Shown: one piece after another, positions 23,950 through 33,056 of the stretch
Layout of the letters: each line of letters opens with the position of its first letter
Position numbering within the stretch: the first letter of the stretch is position 1
From: Streptomyces lavendofoliae
GTDB taxonomy: Bacteria > Actinomycetota > Actinomycetes > Streptomycetales > Streptomycetaceae
Reading direction: 5' to 3'
NCBI RefSeq assembly: GCF_014649735.1
Contig: NZ_BMTP01000006.1
Span: 310,001-374,000, forward strand
Length of the DNA: 64,000 nt
Notes under the pieces: generated by a model
Seen by the model: only the letters and a program-made list of their open reading frames with translations
What the model was told of the DNA's origin: nothing
Databases searched by the model: none
Made by a program: the position numbers and the translations under genes

Positions 23950-24696
23950 ATGGACGGCGGAGTACGGGTCGATCTGCGGGGCAGGCAGGCGCTGGTGACC
24001 GGCGGGGCGCGCGGGCTGGGTGCGTCCATCACCCGGGCGCTGGCCGGCGCGGGGGCGTCCGTCCTGGTGGCGGACGTGCGCAAGGAGCTGGCGCGGGAGC
24101 TGTGCGAGGAGCTGGCGCAGGACGGGAGGGACGTCCGGTTCGTGGAGCTGGACGTGACGGACGCGCGCGCCGTCGCCGAGGTGTTCCGGGAGCTGGACGG
24201 GGACGGTCAGGCGCTGGACATCCTGGTCAACAACGCGGCCGTGGACGTCTCCAAGCCGATCGAGCACCTGACGGCGGAGGAGGTGACACGGGTGATCACC
24301 ACGAACCTGCTGGGTCCGATGTACCTGTGCCTGGAGACGTACCGCCGGATGGTCGCCCGGGGCGGGGGTCACATCGTGAACATCCTGTCCACGGCGTCGA
24401 ACCGCACCTGGACGGAGGCCGGCCCGTACGCGGCGGGGAAGTCCGGTCTGCGGGCGTTCACGCACACGCTGTTCAAGGAGGCGCAGCGGGACTGCCCGGG
24501 CATCGGTGTGACGGGGGTCATCGCGGGCGGCATGGAGACGCCGTTCATCCTGGAGCGGTTCCCCGACGCCGACGTGTCGATGCTGCAGAGCCCGGACATC
24601 GTCGCCGACACGGTGCTGTACGCGTTGTCGGTGCCGGCGGGCAGCGCGGTGTCGGAGCTGGTCGTGGTGCCGCGCAAGGAGCCGTCCTGGCCGTGA
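23950..24696 (+). CDS. Short-chain dehydrogenase/reductase
   Basis: 248-aa classical SDR. NAD(P) motif TGGARGLG at 17-24, NNAA at 94-97, active-site Ser around 147 (NILSTAS) and Tyr160/Lys164 in YAAGK. ADVRK after the second strand, with Asp42, favours NAD(H). SD GGAGGAG precedes the ATG. It stops immediately before the stop of the convergent topoisomerase gene with no intervening base. Substrate unknown. Confidence 0.9.
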   Translation: MDGGVRVDLRGRQALVTGGARGLGASITRALAGAGASVLVADVRKELARELCEELAQDGRDVRFVELDVTDARAVAEVFRELDGDGQALDILVNNAAVDVSKPIEHLTAEEVTRVITTNLLGPMYLCLETYRRMVARGGGHIVNILSTASNRTWTEAGPYAAGKSGLRAFTHTLFKEAQRDCPGIGVTGVIAGGMETPFILERFPDADVSMLQSPDIVADTVLYALSVPAGSAVSELVVVPRKEPSWP

Positions 24697-25734
24697 TCAG
24701 ACCGTGCCGGGCGGGCGTCCCGTGCGCAGCATCCGCAGCACGGCCCGCTCGGCGGGCCCCTGGGTGGCGGGGATGCCGTAGGTGCCCTCGTCACCGAGGC
24801 GGGGCAGCGCCGGGGCGATGGTGACGCCCTCCTCGTACAACTCGATCACGCGCGGGTTGATGTAGGAGGCGCGGCAGACGGCGGGGGTGTTGCCGAGGTA
24901 TCCGGACACTTCGCGGGCCGCCCGGGCGATGGCGCGTTTCCGGGCGGTCTCGCTGCGGGCGACGGACTCGGAGACGGCCAGGGCGATGGCGGCCATGACG
25001 GTGGCGTGCCAGGTGCGGAAGTCCTTGGCGGAGATCTCCAGTCCGGCGATCTCTTTCAGGTACGCGTTGACGTCCTCGCCGCTCACGTCGCGCCAGGAGG
25101 GCCGCTCCCAGTAGGCGAGGAGCCGGTCTCCGCCGCCGCGGCGGCGCAGCAGGGCGGTGAGGGTGCGGCAGGCGGCGGGGTCCGCCACGGTGCGGACGAT
25201 CTCCTTGCCGTGTTTGCCGTTGTAGGTGAAGAGGACGGTGCCGGCCTGGCAGGCGGAGTGTTCCCGCAGCAGGGTGGTCAGGCCGTAGCTGTTGTTGAGT
25301 TCGGCGTAGCGGTCGCTGCCGATGCGGAAGAACCCCAGGTCGAGGAGGCGTACGGCGGTGGCGAGGACGCGCCGCCGGGTCAGGCCGCGGTCGCCCAGGT
25401 GCGCCTCTACCGCCTCGCGGACGGTGGGGAGCCGTTCGGCGACGTCCAGGACGTGTTCGTGCTTGGCCTGTTCCTGTTGGGCCCGGAACCGGGGGTGGTA
25501 GAGGTACTGGCGGCGTCCGGCCGCGTCGGTGCCGACGGCCTGGAGGTGGCCGTTGGGTTTGGCGCAGATCCAGACGTCCTGCCAGGCCGGCGGGATGACC
25601 AGGGCCTTGATGCGGGTGAGTTCCGCCGGGTCGCGCAGGGGCTGCCCGGAGGGGTCGAGATAGCGGAAGCCCCGGCCGTGGCGCAGGCGGCGGTGGCCGG
25701 GGTCGGTGGGACGGCTGTGGTGGAGACGCAACAC
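24697..25734 (-). CDS. DNA topoisomerase IB
   Basis: 345-aa bacterial type IB topoisomerase of the poxvirus-like kind; relaxes DNA through a 3'-phosphotyrosyl intermediate. GRGFRYLDPSG opens the N-terminal DNA-binding domain. The catalytic set is visible: Arg137 in FFRIGSDRY, Lys174 in FTYNGKHGKE, DFRTWHAT (second Arg and His around 240-243), and Tyr291 in CRASYINPRV. The GTG start lies two bases after GAGGAGG; a TTG one codon later has better spacing. Convergent with the SDR gene. Confidence 0.93.
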   Translation of the reverse strand: MLRLHHSRPTDPGHRRLRHGRGFRYLDPSGQPLRDPAELTRIKALVIPPAWQDVWICAKPNGHLQAVGTDAAGRRQYLYHPRFRAQQEQAKHEHVLDVAERLPTVREAVEAHLGDRGLTRRRVLATAVRLLDLGFFRIGSDRYAELNNSYGLTTLLREHSACQAGTVLFTYNGKHGKEIVRTVADPAACRTLTALLRRRGGGDRLLAYWERPSWRDVSGEDVNAYLKEIAGLEISAKDFRTWHATVMAAIALAVSESVARSETARKRAIARAAREVSGYLGNTPAVCRASYINPRVIELYEEGVTIAPALPRLGDEGTYGIPATQGPAERAVLRMLRTGRPPGTV

Positions 25735-25794
25735 ATCCTCCTCGTCGTGACGACGGACGCGGGGCCGGCGGAAGGTCCGCTGACGAGGTGGAGG

Positions 25795-25950
25795 TCAGTC
25801 CGGCGTTCGAGCGGGTCGTGACCGGTGACCGTCCGGCCCTGGCGTGGTGGGCGGACGGTGTCGCGGACGTGTGCGCCGTCCGGCGTGGGGCCGGCGCGGC
25901 GCGTGCCGGGGCGGCCGGGGACGCGCGCCGGCCCGTGGGGACACTGCCAT
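25795..25950 (-). CDS. Possible 51-aa Arg/Pro-rich small protein
   Basis: A short frame with an excellent ribosome site (GGAGGAGGT five bases before the ATG) in the spacer between the topoisomerase and phosphatase genes. The product would be very basic and Pro-rich, with no recognisable motif. The ribosome site is the only support; the composition is also what non-coding high-GC DNA gives. Confidence 0.3.
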   Translation of the reverse strand: MAVSPRAGARPRPPRHAPRRPHAGRRTRPRHRPPTTPGPDGHRSRPARTPD

Positions 25951-26018
25951 GGCGTACCTCCTCCGGACCTCGGGTTCCCCACGGGTTTCCGGCCGGTCCA
26001 CGGGCCAAACCCGTACCG

Positions 26019-28406
26019 TCAGGGCGGGGGAATCGGCTGTTCCGCCCAGATCGTCTTGCCGGTCGGCGTGTAGCGGGTGCCCCACTGCTGGGTCATCTGC
26101 GCGACCAGGAACAGGCCGCGGCCGCCCTCGTCGTCGCTGCCGGCCCGGCGGAGGTGGGGCGAGGTGTGACCGGTGTCGGACACCTCGCAGATGAGGGTCC
26201 GGTCGCGGATGAGCCGCAGTTGGATGGGCCCTGAGGCGTAACGGATGGCGTTGGTGACGAGTTCGCTGACGACCAGTTCGGTGGTGAAGGACAGTTCGCC
26301 GTCGAGTCCCCAGGCGTCCACCTGCCCGGTGGCCAGGGTGCGGGCCCGGCCGACCGCCGCGGGGTCGTCGGCCAGGTCCCAGGCGGCCACCTCGTGGTTG
26401 TCGAGGGTGCGGGTGCGGACCAGCAGGAGTGCGGCGTCGTCGTCGACGGGGCCGGGCAGCAGGGTGGCCACGATCCGGTCGCACAACTCGTCCAGGGGCC
26501 TGCGGTGCTCGGTCAGGACGGTGTGCAGCGCGTCGAGTTCGGTGTCGCGGTCGCGGCCGCGGCCCTGCACGAGCCCGTCGGTGAACAGCGCCATCAGGCT
26601 GCCCTCCGCCAGGGTGAACTCGGCGCTCTCGAACGGCAGTCCGCCCAGGCCCAGGGGTGGGCCGGCGGGTACGTCCGGGTGGCTGACCCGTCCGGTCGCC
26701 GGGTCCACGACGGAGGGCAGGGGGCTGCCGGCGCGGGCCATGCTGCACCGTCCGGTGACCGGGTCGTACACGGCGTACAGGCAGGTGACGCCGAGGGCGG
26801 GGTCGTCGGTCTCGGCCTGGGTGGTGGACTGTTCGTGGGCGTCCTGGGTGATGAGCTCGTCGAGGCGGGTGAGGAGTTCGTCGGGCGGGAGGTCCAGCCG
26901 GGCGAGGGCGCGCACGCTGGTGCGCAGGCGGCCCATGGTGGCCGCGGCCCGTACGCCGTGGCCGACCACGTCGCCGACGACCAGGCCGACGCGGGTGCCG
27001 GGCAGGGCGATCACGTCGTACCAGTCGCCGCCGACGCCGGCCCTGTTGTCGGCCGGCAGGTAGCGGTGGGCGACGTCCACCCCGGTCAGGCGGGGCAGGT
27101 GGCGGGGCAGCAGGCTGCGCTGGAGGGTCAGGGCGGCGGCGTGCTCGCGGGTGTAGCGGCGGGCGTTGTCGATGCAGACGGCGGCGCGGTCCACGAGTTC
27201 GTCGGCCAGGGGCAGATCCTCGGAATCGAACGGGTCCGGGTGCCGGTCGCGGCAGAAGGTCACCACGCCCAGCGAGGCCCCGGCCTCGGTGCGCAGGGGA
27301 ACGGCGAGGCGGGAGCGCGCGCCGTCCGCGCCGGGCGACGCCTCCAGGACGGGGTGTCCGGCGGCCAGGCAGCGGGCCTGGAGGGAGCCGGCCGGGTAGT
27401 CGCAGTCGGGGGGCCGGGAGTCGCGCGGGCGGTCCGAGGGTCCTTCCCACACGCGGACGACGCGCCTGGCGGTCGCCGTGCCGGGGACCGGCTGATCGCC
27501 CTCCAGGACGACGTCGAGGAGGTCGACGGTGATGCCGTCGGCGAACTGGGGGACGGCGACCGCGGAGAGCTCCTGCGCGGTGCGCGTCATGTCGAGGGAG
27601 GTGCCGACCCGGCCGCCGGCCCGTACGAGGAGGTCGAGGCGCTGCTGGGCGAGGTAGCGGGCGGTGATGTCCACCGTCTCCTCGCAGACGCCGAGCGGGC
27701 GGCCGTCGGCGTCCTGGAGGCGGTAGTAGGAGCAGGACCAGACGTGGTCGTGCTCGGGGTCGGCGGGCGGGCGGCCGCTGTAGTGGAGCTCTATGACCGG
27801 CTCGCCGGTGTCGAGGACCCCGCGCATGGCCTCCTCCAGCGTGCCCGGGTAGCCGTCCGAGAGGATCTCCCCCTGGGTGACCATCTCGTCGGGGCCGAGC
27901 CCGGCGTACTGGAGGGTGCCCATCTCCTGGTAGAGGGCGTGGTTGGTCCACACGACGCGCAGGTCGGTGTCGTAGATCGCGAGCCCGACGGGCGACTGGG
28001 TCGCCAGGCCCCGGAGCATCGACTGGAGGCGCTCCCACCGCTCCGTCTCGTTCGCGTCGGCCACCGCGAGCAGCCGGGCGGGCCCGGTGCCGGCGTGGGA
28101 CAGCGGGAGCGTCGCGGTCGCCACGCGGAGGATGTGGCCGTCCCGGTGGCGCATGTGGAGCACCTGGCGCCGGGCCCGTGCGGCGCCGGGAAGAGGGGTG
28201 GCGAGGTGGTATTCGCCGGGGCGGTCGACGACGAGGGCGCCGATGGGGCGGCCCACCGCCTCGTCGGCCGGGTAGCCCAGCAGGGCGTGGGCCGCCGGGC
28301 CCCAGCCGACGATGGTTCCGTCGGCGTCCAGGACGGCCGTGGCCGCTTTCGTGACGTCGAGGGGGCCGCGGAAGTCGGCACCCTCGGCCGCGTGCACCGC
28401 GCTCAT
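26019..28406 (-). CDS. PAS-PAS-GAF-SpoIIE phosphatase with ATPase domain
   Basis: 795-aa cytoplasmic signalling protein. Two PAS domains (about 15-120 and 135-250, GWGPAAHALLGYPADEAVG in the first), a GAF domain (265-415), a PP2C-type SpoIIE/RsbU phosphatase (430-645, GVGGDWYDVIALPG and GDVVGHGVRAAATMG), and a C-terminal RsbW-like HATPase (660-795, ELVVSELVTNAIRYA, DEGGRGLFLVAQM). Such fusions dephosphorylate and phosphorylate anti-anti-sigma factors and so tune alternative sigma factors. The start at ATG 28406 is preceded by AAGGCAGG. It lies 60 bases after a second SpoIIE gene on the same strand, so both are probably cotranscribed. Confidence 0.93.
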   Translation of the reverse strand: MSAVHAAEGADFRGPLDVTKAATAVLDADGTIVGWGPAAHALLGYPADEAVGRPIGALVVDRPGEYHLATPLPGAARARRQVLHMRHRDGHILRVATATLPLSHAGTGPARLLAVADANETERWERLQSMLRGLATQSPVGLAIYDTDLRVVWTNHALYQEMGTLQYAGLGPDEMVTQGEILSDGYPGTLEEAMRGVLDTGEPVIELHYSGRPPADPEHDHVWSCSYYRLQDADGRPLGVCEETVDITARYLAQQRLDLLVRAGGRVGTSLDMTRTAQELSAVAVPQFADGITVDLLDVVLEGDQPVPGTATARRVVRVWEGPSDRPRDSRPPDCDYPAGSLQARCLAAGHPVLEASPGADGARSRLAVPLRTEAGASLGVVTFCRDRHPDPFDSEDLPLADELVDRAAVCIDNARRYTREHAAALTLQRSLLPRHLPRLTGVDVAHRYLPADNRAGVGGDWYDVIALPGTRVGLVVGDVVGHGVRAAATMGRLRTSVRALARLDLPPDELLTRLDELITQDAHEQSTTQAETDDPALGVTCLYAVYDPVTGRCSMARAGSPLPSVVDPATGRVSHPDVPAGPPLGLGGLPFESAEFTLAEGSLMALFTDGLVQGRGRDRDTELDALHTVLTEHRRPLDELCDRIVATLLPGPVDDDAALLLVRTRTLDNHEVAAWDLADDPAAVGRARTLATGQVDAWGLDGELSFTTELVVSELVTNAIRYASGPIQLRLIRDRTLICEVSDTGHTSPHLRRAGSDDEGGRGLFLVAQMTQQWGTRYTPTGKTIWAEQPIPPP

Positions 28407-28466
28407 GGCACCTGCCTTCTCATGTCTCCTCATGGTCGGTCGGCGCCCGGTGGGGCACAACCGCGC

Positions 28467-31067
28467 TCATGCCGTACGGCTCGGGGAACCGCCGCCGCGG
28501 GCGGTCCGGGAGGCGAGGAGCAGGGCGATGTCGTCGGGCCTGTCGCCGGCGGGCGACGCCTCGCGGATGAGCCGCTCGGCGCTGTCGGCGAGCGGGCGGG
28601 TGCCGATGCCGGCGAGCGTGCGGCGCAGCCGTTCGATCCCCACGTCGATGTCGGTGCCCGGCCGTTCGACGAGCCCGTCGGTGTACAGGGCGAGGACGTC
28701 GCCGGGGGCCATCCGGAGCCGGGTGACCGGGTAGGCCGCCCGGGCGTCGATGCCGAGGACCACGCCGCCGGGCAGGTCGAGGACCTCCGTTGTGCCGTCC
28801 GGGTGACGCAGCAGGGGCGGGAGGTGGCCGGCGCGTACGGCGAGGGTGACGCCGGTGGCCACGTCCAGGACGATGTAGCAGCAGGTGGCGAACTGGCCCG
28901 CGTCGAGGTCGATGAGCAGCCGGTTGGTCCCGCTCATCACCTCCTGGGGGTCGTGCCCGCTGAGGGCGAAGGCGCGCAGGGCGCTGCGCAGCTGGCCCAT
29001 GGTCGCGGCGGCGGCGACTCCGTGTCCCTGGACGTCGCCGATGACGAGGGCGATGCCGCGGCCGGTGTCGATGACGTCGTACCAGTCGCCGCCGACCTCC
29101 ATTCCCCGGGTGCCGGGGAGGTAGCGGCCCGCGGTGTCGACGCCGGGGAGCGGGGGCAGCCGGTGCGGCAGGAGCGCGTCCTGGAGCCCGCGGGCGAGGG
29201 CCGCCTCGGAGTCGTAGCGCCGGGCGCGTTCCAGGGCCTGCGCGATGAGGCCGGCGAGGGCGGTGAGGACGGTGCGCTCCTCCGGGCTGAAGCCGCGGGG
29301 CTGGTCGAAGCCGAGGATGCAGGATCCGACGGGGCGGCCGGAGGCGATGAGGGGCAGGAAGGCCCGGGCGCCGACGTGGGCGTCCATGGGGATGCCGGGG
29401 TAGGCGGCGGCCAGCCGCTGCATGGACTCGAAGAAGATGGGGCGGCCGGTGGTGAGGGTCTCGACGCCGGGGAGCCGGGCGTCGAGCGGGACGCCGTCGA
29501 ATCGGTCGAGGAAGCCCTGCGGGAAGCCGGTCTCCCAGGCCAGGTGCATGTGGCGCTCGTCGAGGAGGTAGATCGCCAGCTGCCGGCCGCCGAACGCGGG
29601 CAGAAGTTCCTCGGTGACGACGGCGGAGACCTGCCGGGCGGTGACGGCCTCGGTGAGCGCGATGGCGAGGGCGACCGGGCGGTACAGCAGGGAGGCCCGG
29701 TCGGCCGGGGAGCCGAGTCCGGCGCCGGGCTCGGCGACCGAGCCGGGTGTGTACGCCGGCCGGCCGGCGGCGCCCAGGGTCATGGTGACGCCCTCGTGCC
29801 CGGGGTACAGGGAGACCGACAGCCACCCGTCGGGGTCGCGCTGGGCCAGGAAGTGGACGGGGGCGGCGGAGAGCAGCGCGGCCCGGAAGTGGTCCTCGTA
29901 CGCGGGCCGCCCGAACCAGGGCAGGGCGTCCCACAGCACCTGCCCGACAAGCTCCGGCCGGCCGCGGCCGAGGAGGGTCTCGGCGCCGCGGCTGGCGAAC
30001 ATGATCCGCCCGAGCCGATCCAGTGAGCAGACCCCGTCCGGCAGCCGGTCGGCGCCCGCGGCGACGACGGGCCCGGCGCCCGGCTCGACCAGGGCCCCGT
30101 GCAGCCCCGCCTCCCCCCGGGTCACCTCCAGGAGGCACGGTCGGCCGTCGAGGGCCCGCAGCCAGATGCGGCGGCTGCGGGGCCGGCCGGGGTCGGCGAC
30201 CTGGCGCGCGAGGGTCCACAGCCCGTACGCGTCCTCCGGTGCGAGGAGCGCCGCGAGCGCGTCGACACCGCCGGGCTCCGGCCTCCCGGGCCCGGCGCCC
30301 GCGTCAGGCCCGGGGCCGGGAGCGGGATCGCGGTCGGTGCCTGCGCCCGCGCCGGGAGCGGCGTCGGCCGGGCGCGCGGCGGGGTCGACGGGGGCAGGGG
30401 GCGGGGCCGGTGGCCGGGCGGTGGCGCCCAGGATGGTGCGGAGCGGTCCGTCCATGGCCAGCGCGCCGGTGCCGGGGTCCCACTGCAGGTGACCGGTCCG
30501 GATCGGCGGAGTGGCGCGGGCGGGGAGCTGGACGTTGACGGGCGGGTCGTCCCAGGCCACCGGAGTGCCCCGCCCGGCGAGGAGGGCGAGCCTCTCGCCG
30601 AGGGCCAGCGCGGCCCGCCGCATGCGCCGGCGGTCCGCGGGGTCGACCGCCCGGCCCGGGGTGGCGGCGCGGAGCACGACCAGCACGCCGAACGCCTCGC
30701 GGTCGTGCGTGACCGGCTCGTACAGCGACCCGAAGGGGAAGGGCAGGCCGGCCATCAGCTGGGGAAAGCGGCGCATGGCGTCCTCGGCGTCGGCGAGGTG
30801 GATGCCGTTGCCCGACCGGAAGGACTCGGCCACCGGGAAGGGGCGGTTGATGTGCATGCGCCACCAGGGGCGGAAGAGCCGGGCGGGCAGTCCGGCGAGC
30901 GCGGCCAGCCGCAGCAGGCCCGGGGGGCCGGGGCGCAGGTAGACGCCGCCCGCGAAGCCACCGGTGGCCTCGACGGCCTCCACCGTGGCGGCGGCCAGTT
31001 CCAGGATCAGCGGATCCGGCTGGCCCGCGGCGTTCCCGGTGCCGTTGGTGTGCGGTCTGCCTGGCAT
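28467..31067 (-). CDS. GAF-PAS-GAF-SpoIIE phosphatase without ATPase domain
   Basis: 866-aa cytoplasmic protein. A GAF-like N-terminal domain (20-160) starts after a short tail. A Pro/Ala-rich linker at about 205-260 follows. A PAS domain (330-440, DRLGRIMFASRGAETLLGRG), a second GAF (470-620) and a C-terminal PP2C/SpoIIE phosphatase (640-860, EVGGDWYDVIDTG, GDVQGHGVAAAATMGQL, TDGLVERPG) complete it. Unlike its downstream neighbour it lacks the HATPase, so it would be a pure phosphatase. ATG with GAGG upstream. The pair is divergent from an RpiR regulator. Partner anti-anti-sigma factor not identified in the window. Confidence 0.92.
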   Translation of the reverse strand: MPGRPHTNGTGNAAGQPDPLILELAAATVEAVEATGGFAGGVYLRPGPPGLLRLAALAGLPARLFRPWWRMHINRPFPVAESFRSGNGIHLADAEDAMRRFPQLMAGLPFPFGSLYEPVTHDREAFGVLVVLRAATPGRAVDPADRRRMRRAALALGERLALLAGRGTPVAWDDPPVNVQLPARATPPIRTGHLQWDPGTGALAMDGPLRTILGATARPPAPPPAPVDPAARPADAAPGAGAGTDRDPAPGPGPDAGAGPGRPEPGGVDALAALLAPEDAYGLWTLARQVADPGRPRSRRIWLRALDGRPCLLEVTRGEAGLHGALVEPGAGPVVAAGADRLPDGVCSLDRLGRIMFASRGAETLLGRGRPELVGQVLWDALPWFGRPAYEDHFRAALLSAAPVHFLAQRDPDGWLSVSLYPGHEGVTMTLGAAGRPAYTPGSVAEPGAGLGSPADRASLLYRPVALAIALTEAVTARQVSAVVTEELLPAFGGRQLAIYLLDERHMHLAWETGFPQGFLDRFDGVPLDARLPGVETLTTGRPIFFESMQRLAAAYPGIPMDAHVGARAFLPLIASGRPVGSCILGFDQPRGFSPEERTVLTALAGLIAQALERARRYDSEAALARGLQDALLPHRLPPLPGVDTAGRYLPGTRGMEVGGDWYDVIDTGRGIALVIGDVQGHGVAAAATMGQLRSALRAFALSGHDPQEVMSGTNRLLIDLDAGQFATCCYIVLDVATGVTLAVRAGHLPPLLRHPDGTTEVLDLPGGVVLGIDARAAYPVTRLRMAPGDVLALYTDGLVERPGTDIDVGIERLRRTLAGIGTRPLADSAERLIREASPAGDRPDDIALLLASRTARGGGSPSRTA

Positions 31068-31261
31068 GTTCCAGCCTCATTCACCTGTCCCGGCCTCGTC
31101 CGGCGGGAGGGTCCGGTGGCGCCGGAGGGGTCGGGCGCCGCGCCGGGGCACACAGCCAGCATGCTCCCGAGCGGCGGCGTCGCGCACATCGGTGCTCCCG
31201 CGGGCGGCGGGGCCGGTTGAGCTATGTTGGGCGGAAATCGGGACGAGAAGGAGGCACACGG

Positions 31262-32194
31262 GTGCCATCAGGGCAGCGGGCACGCGCGCAGGCGGCTGCG
31301 ATCACGCCGGGCAGGCCGTCCTCCGCGGACGAGTCGGCCCCCGCCGTTCCCATGGACCGGGTCATGGCGCTGTTCGGCGGCCACCGGCTGTCGCCCGCCC
31401 AGCGCCGTATCGCCCAGTACATGATCGACCACCTGACGGAGGCGGCGTTCCTGTCGATCACGGAGCTCGCGGAGCGGGTGGGCGTCAGCCAGCCCTCGGT
31501 GACGCGGTTCGCCACCTCACTGGGGTACAGCGGATTCCCCGCGCTGCGGGAGGCGTTGCAGCCGATCGCGCTGAGCGCGGTGGCCCGCGCGCCCGGGACC
31601 CGCGAGGAGATCCGCCGCAACGAGCTGCAGGCCGCCATCGACGCCGAGATCGCGAACCTGGAGCACCTGCGCCGGCTGGTCGCCGATCCGGGCCGGATTC
31701 TGGACGTCGGCAGCCAGTTGGCCACTTCCGTGCCCTTGACGATCCTCGGTCTGCGGATCTCGGTGTCGCTGGCGGAGTACTTCGCGTACGCGGCCCGGCG
31801 CATCCATCCCGACGTGCGCCTGGTCACCCGGGGCGGCAGCGTCGCCTACGACGCGCTGCTGCAGTCGCGGGAGGCGGGCGGGACGTGGGTGCTGGCCTTC
31901 GCCATGCCGAGGCACGCCCACGAGACGCTCTCCGCGATCCGGGCGGCCCGCCGGGCGGGGCTGCGCATCGCGCTGATCACCGATCTGACGCTGGGGCCGC
32001 TGGTGGAGGAGGCGGATGTGACGCTGACGGCCGGGACCGGGTCGCGGCTGGTCTTCGACTCGTACGCGGCGCCGGGCGTCCTGGCGGCGTCCGTGCTCCA
32101 GGCGATGGCGGACGCCAACCCGGAGCGGACGCAGCTGCGGCTGGAGGGGTACGAGCAGGCCGCCGATCAGCACCAGTTCTTCCTCGACGACTGA
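31262..32194 (+). CDS. MurR/RpiR-family transcriptional regulator
   Basis: 310-aa regulator. Residues about 35-105 are the RpiR-type helix-turn-helix (LSITELAERVGVSQPSVTRF), the C-terminal half a SIS sugar-phosphate sensing domain (VRLVTRGGSVAYDALLQS, LAFAMPRHAHETLSA). The GTG at 31262 follows AAGGAGG with a 7-base gap, so I prefer it to the TTG/GTG codons upstream. Such proteins sense phosphosugars or amino-sugar phosphates. It is single and its target is unclear; the AT-rich palindromes directly downstream might be its sites. Confidence 0.9.
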   Translation: MPSGQRARAQAAAITPGRPSSADESAPAVPMDRVMALFGGHRLSPAQRRIAQYMIDHLTEAAFLSITELAERVGVSQPSVTRFATSLGYSGFPALREALQPIALSAVARAPGTREEIRRNELQAAIDAEIANLEHLRRLVADPGRILDVGSQLATSVPLTILGLRISVSLAEYFAYAARRIHPDVRLVTRGGSVAYDALLQSREAGGTWVLAFAMPRHAHETLSAIRAARRAGLRIALITDLTLGPLVEEADVTLTAGTGSRLVFDSYAAPGVLAASVLQAMADANPERTQLRLEGYEQAADQHQFFLDD

Positions 32195-32213
32195 GTCACA
32201 CGAGGTGGGCTTC

Positions 32214-32345
32214 CAGCCGTCCCACAAGGGCTTTTTCCGACATATTCATGCCTGCCGAGCGCATGAAAAGTTTCATACGCTTGCTTACTCGACGGTAAAT
32301 ATATTTACTGCTCGGACACCCCGGTGACGAGCCGGGGGAACGAGC
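32214..32345. promoter_or_regulatory. AT-rich patch with two perfect palindromes
   Basis: Between the convergent RpiR and DUF5133-like genes lies an AT-rich patch that stands out from the surrounding 70+ % GC DNA. It contains ATGAAA-AG-TTTCAT (32263-32276) and the 14-bp palindrome GTAAATATATTTAC (32295-32308), plus a GGGCTTTTT run near 32229 that resembles an intrinsic terminator tail, and a CCCCGG/CCGGGG hairpin at about 32320-32338. Possible roles: bidirectional terminator, operator pair, or a small-RNA promoter. I cannot decide between them. Confidence 0.5.
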
Positions 32346-32474
32346 AGAACACCCGTGGGACGGCGCTCCCTCCTCGCGCCGCCCCCGGTGTTCCGACCGG
32401 GCGCTCCGCACTCCCCGCGGACACCCGTGGCGGCCCCGGTCAACCCCTGGGCCGGGGCCGCCGAAATCCACCCG

Positions 32475-32780
32475 TCAGGTGGCGGTGACCGTCGAAGCCA
32501 CCGCGGTCGTCGACACCGCGGTCGTGGACACGGCGGTCGTGGACACGGCGGTCGTCGACACCGTGGCGGTCGATCCCGCCGGCGTGGCGGCCAGCCTGGC
32601 GCGCGCGGCGGCCAGCGCGTGGTCCAGCCGCCGCGTTCCGGTGGTCACGCAGAGCGTGTACGTGACATCGTCGAGCCGTCGTTTCAGGTCGGGCGCGAGG
32701 GCCAGCTCCTTTGAGGCGGTGCACAGGGATTCGTAACGGGCCACCAGCTCACGAAGCACTGCGGGATGCGCCAACAGCAT
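32475..32780 (-). CDS. DUF5133-like protein with VSTTA-repeat tail
   Basis: 101-aa protein. Residues 1-70 (LLAHPAVLRELVARYESLC, then LKRRLDDVTYTLCVTTGTR) resemble the short helical Streptomyces family I know as DUF5133. The family name is from memory. Residues about 71-101 are an odd tail of four VSTTA pentapeptides from a 15-bp tandem repeat (32505-32564), ending ASTVTAT. The tail is Thr/Ser/Val-rich and would be extended and possibly O-glycosylated or phosphorylated. ATG start with AGG seven bases upstream. Faces the DUF2795-like gene. Confidence 0.8.
   Translation of the reverse strand: MLLAHPAVLRELVARYESLCTASKELALAPDLKRRLDDVTYTLCVTTGTRRLDHALAAARARLAATPAGSTATVSTTAVSTTAVSTTAVSTTAVASTVTAT
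32505..32564. repeat. 15-bp minisatellite inside the DUF5133-like gene
   Basis: Four tandem copies of a 15-bp unit (GGTCGTCGACACCGC, with 1-3 differences per copy), in frame, each encoding VSTTA on the minus strand. The unit length makes copy-number change frame-neutral. Confidence 0.85.
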
Positions 32781-33056
32781 GAACGTACCTGCCTTTCCCA
32801 CGCCACGAAGCAAGGAGAGAGGGGACGCCGATGCCTTCTCCGGGCCGGCCTCCCCGGGACCGGGCGATGCGCCGGTCCCCGGACCGGGTCGCCCTCCCGC
32901 ACATGGATGTGCCCGCGCTCTCCGGTCCTCACACGACATTGTGATGCAACCGTGACGGATCCGCGCTGCGTGGGAAGAAAGGTACCTGTGCTCCATTGTC
33001 GTGACATGGATCGCGCCCCCGGTACCCCCATCCGGCGCGGGGGTACGCCTCGCACC

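Noticed and set aside
26394..30026. A 1210-codon plus-strand frame across both SpoIIE genes
   Set aside because: Mirror of the minus-strand phosphatases; Gly/Val/Asp repeats with no domain. The minus-strand frames contain all expected SpoIIE motifs.
32263..32298. An 11-codon ORF (MKSFIRLLTRR) in the AT-rich patch, and a 26-codon one on the other strand
   Set aside because: No ribosome site for either; they arise because the patch is AT-rich and contains ATG palindromes.
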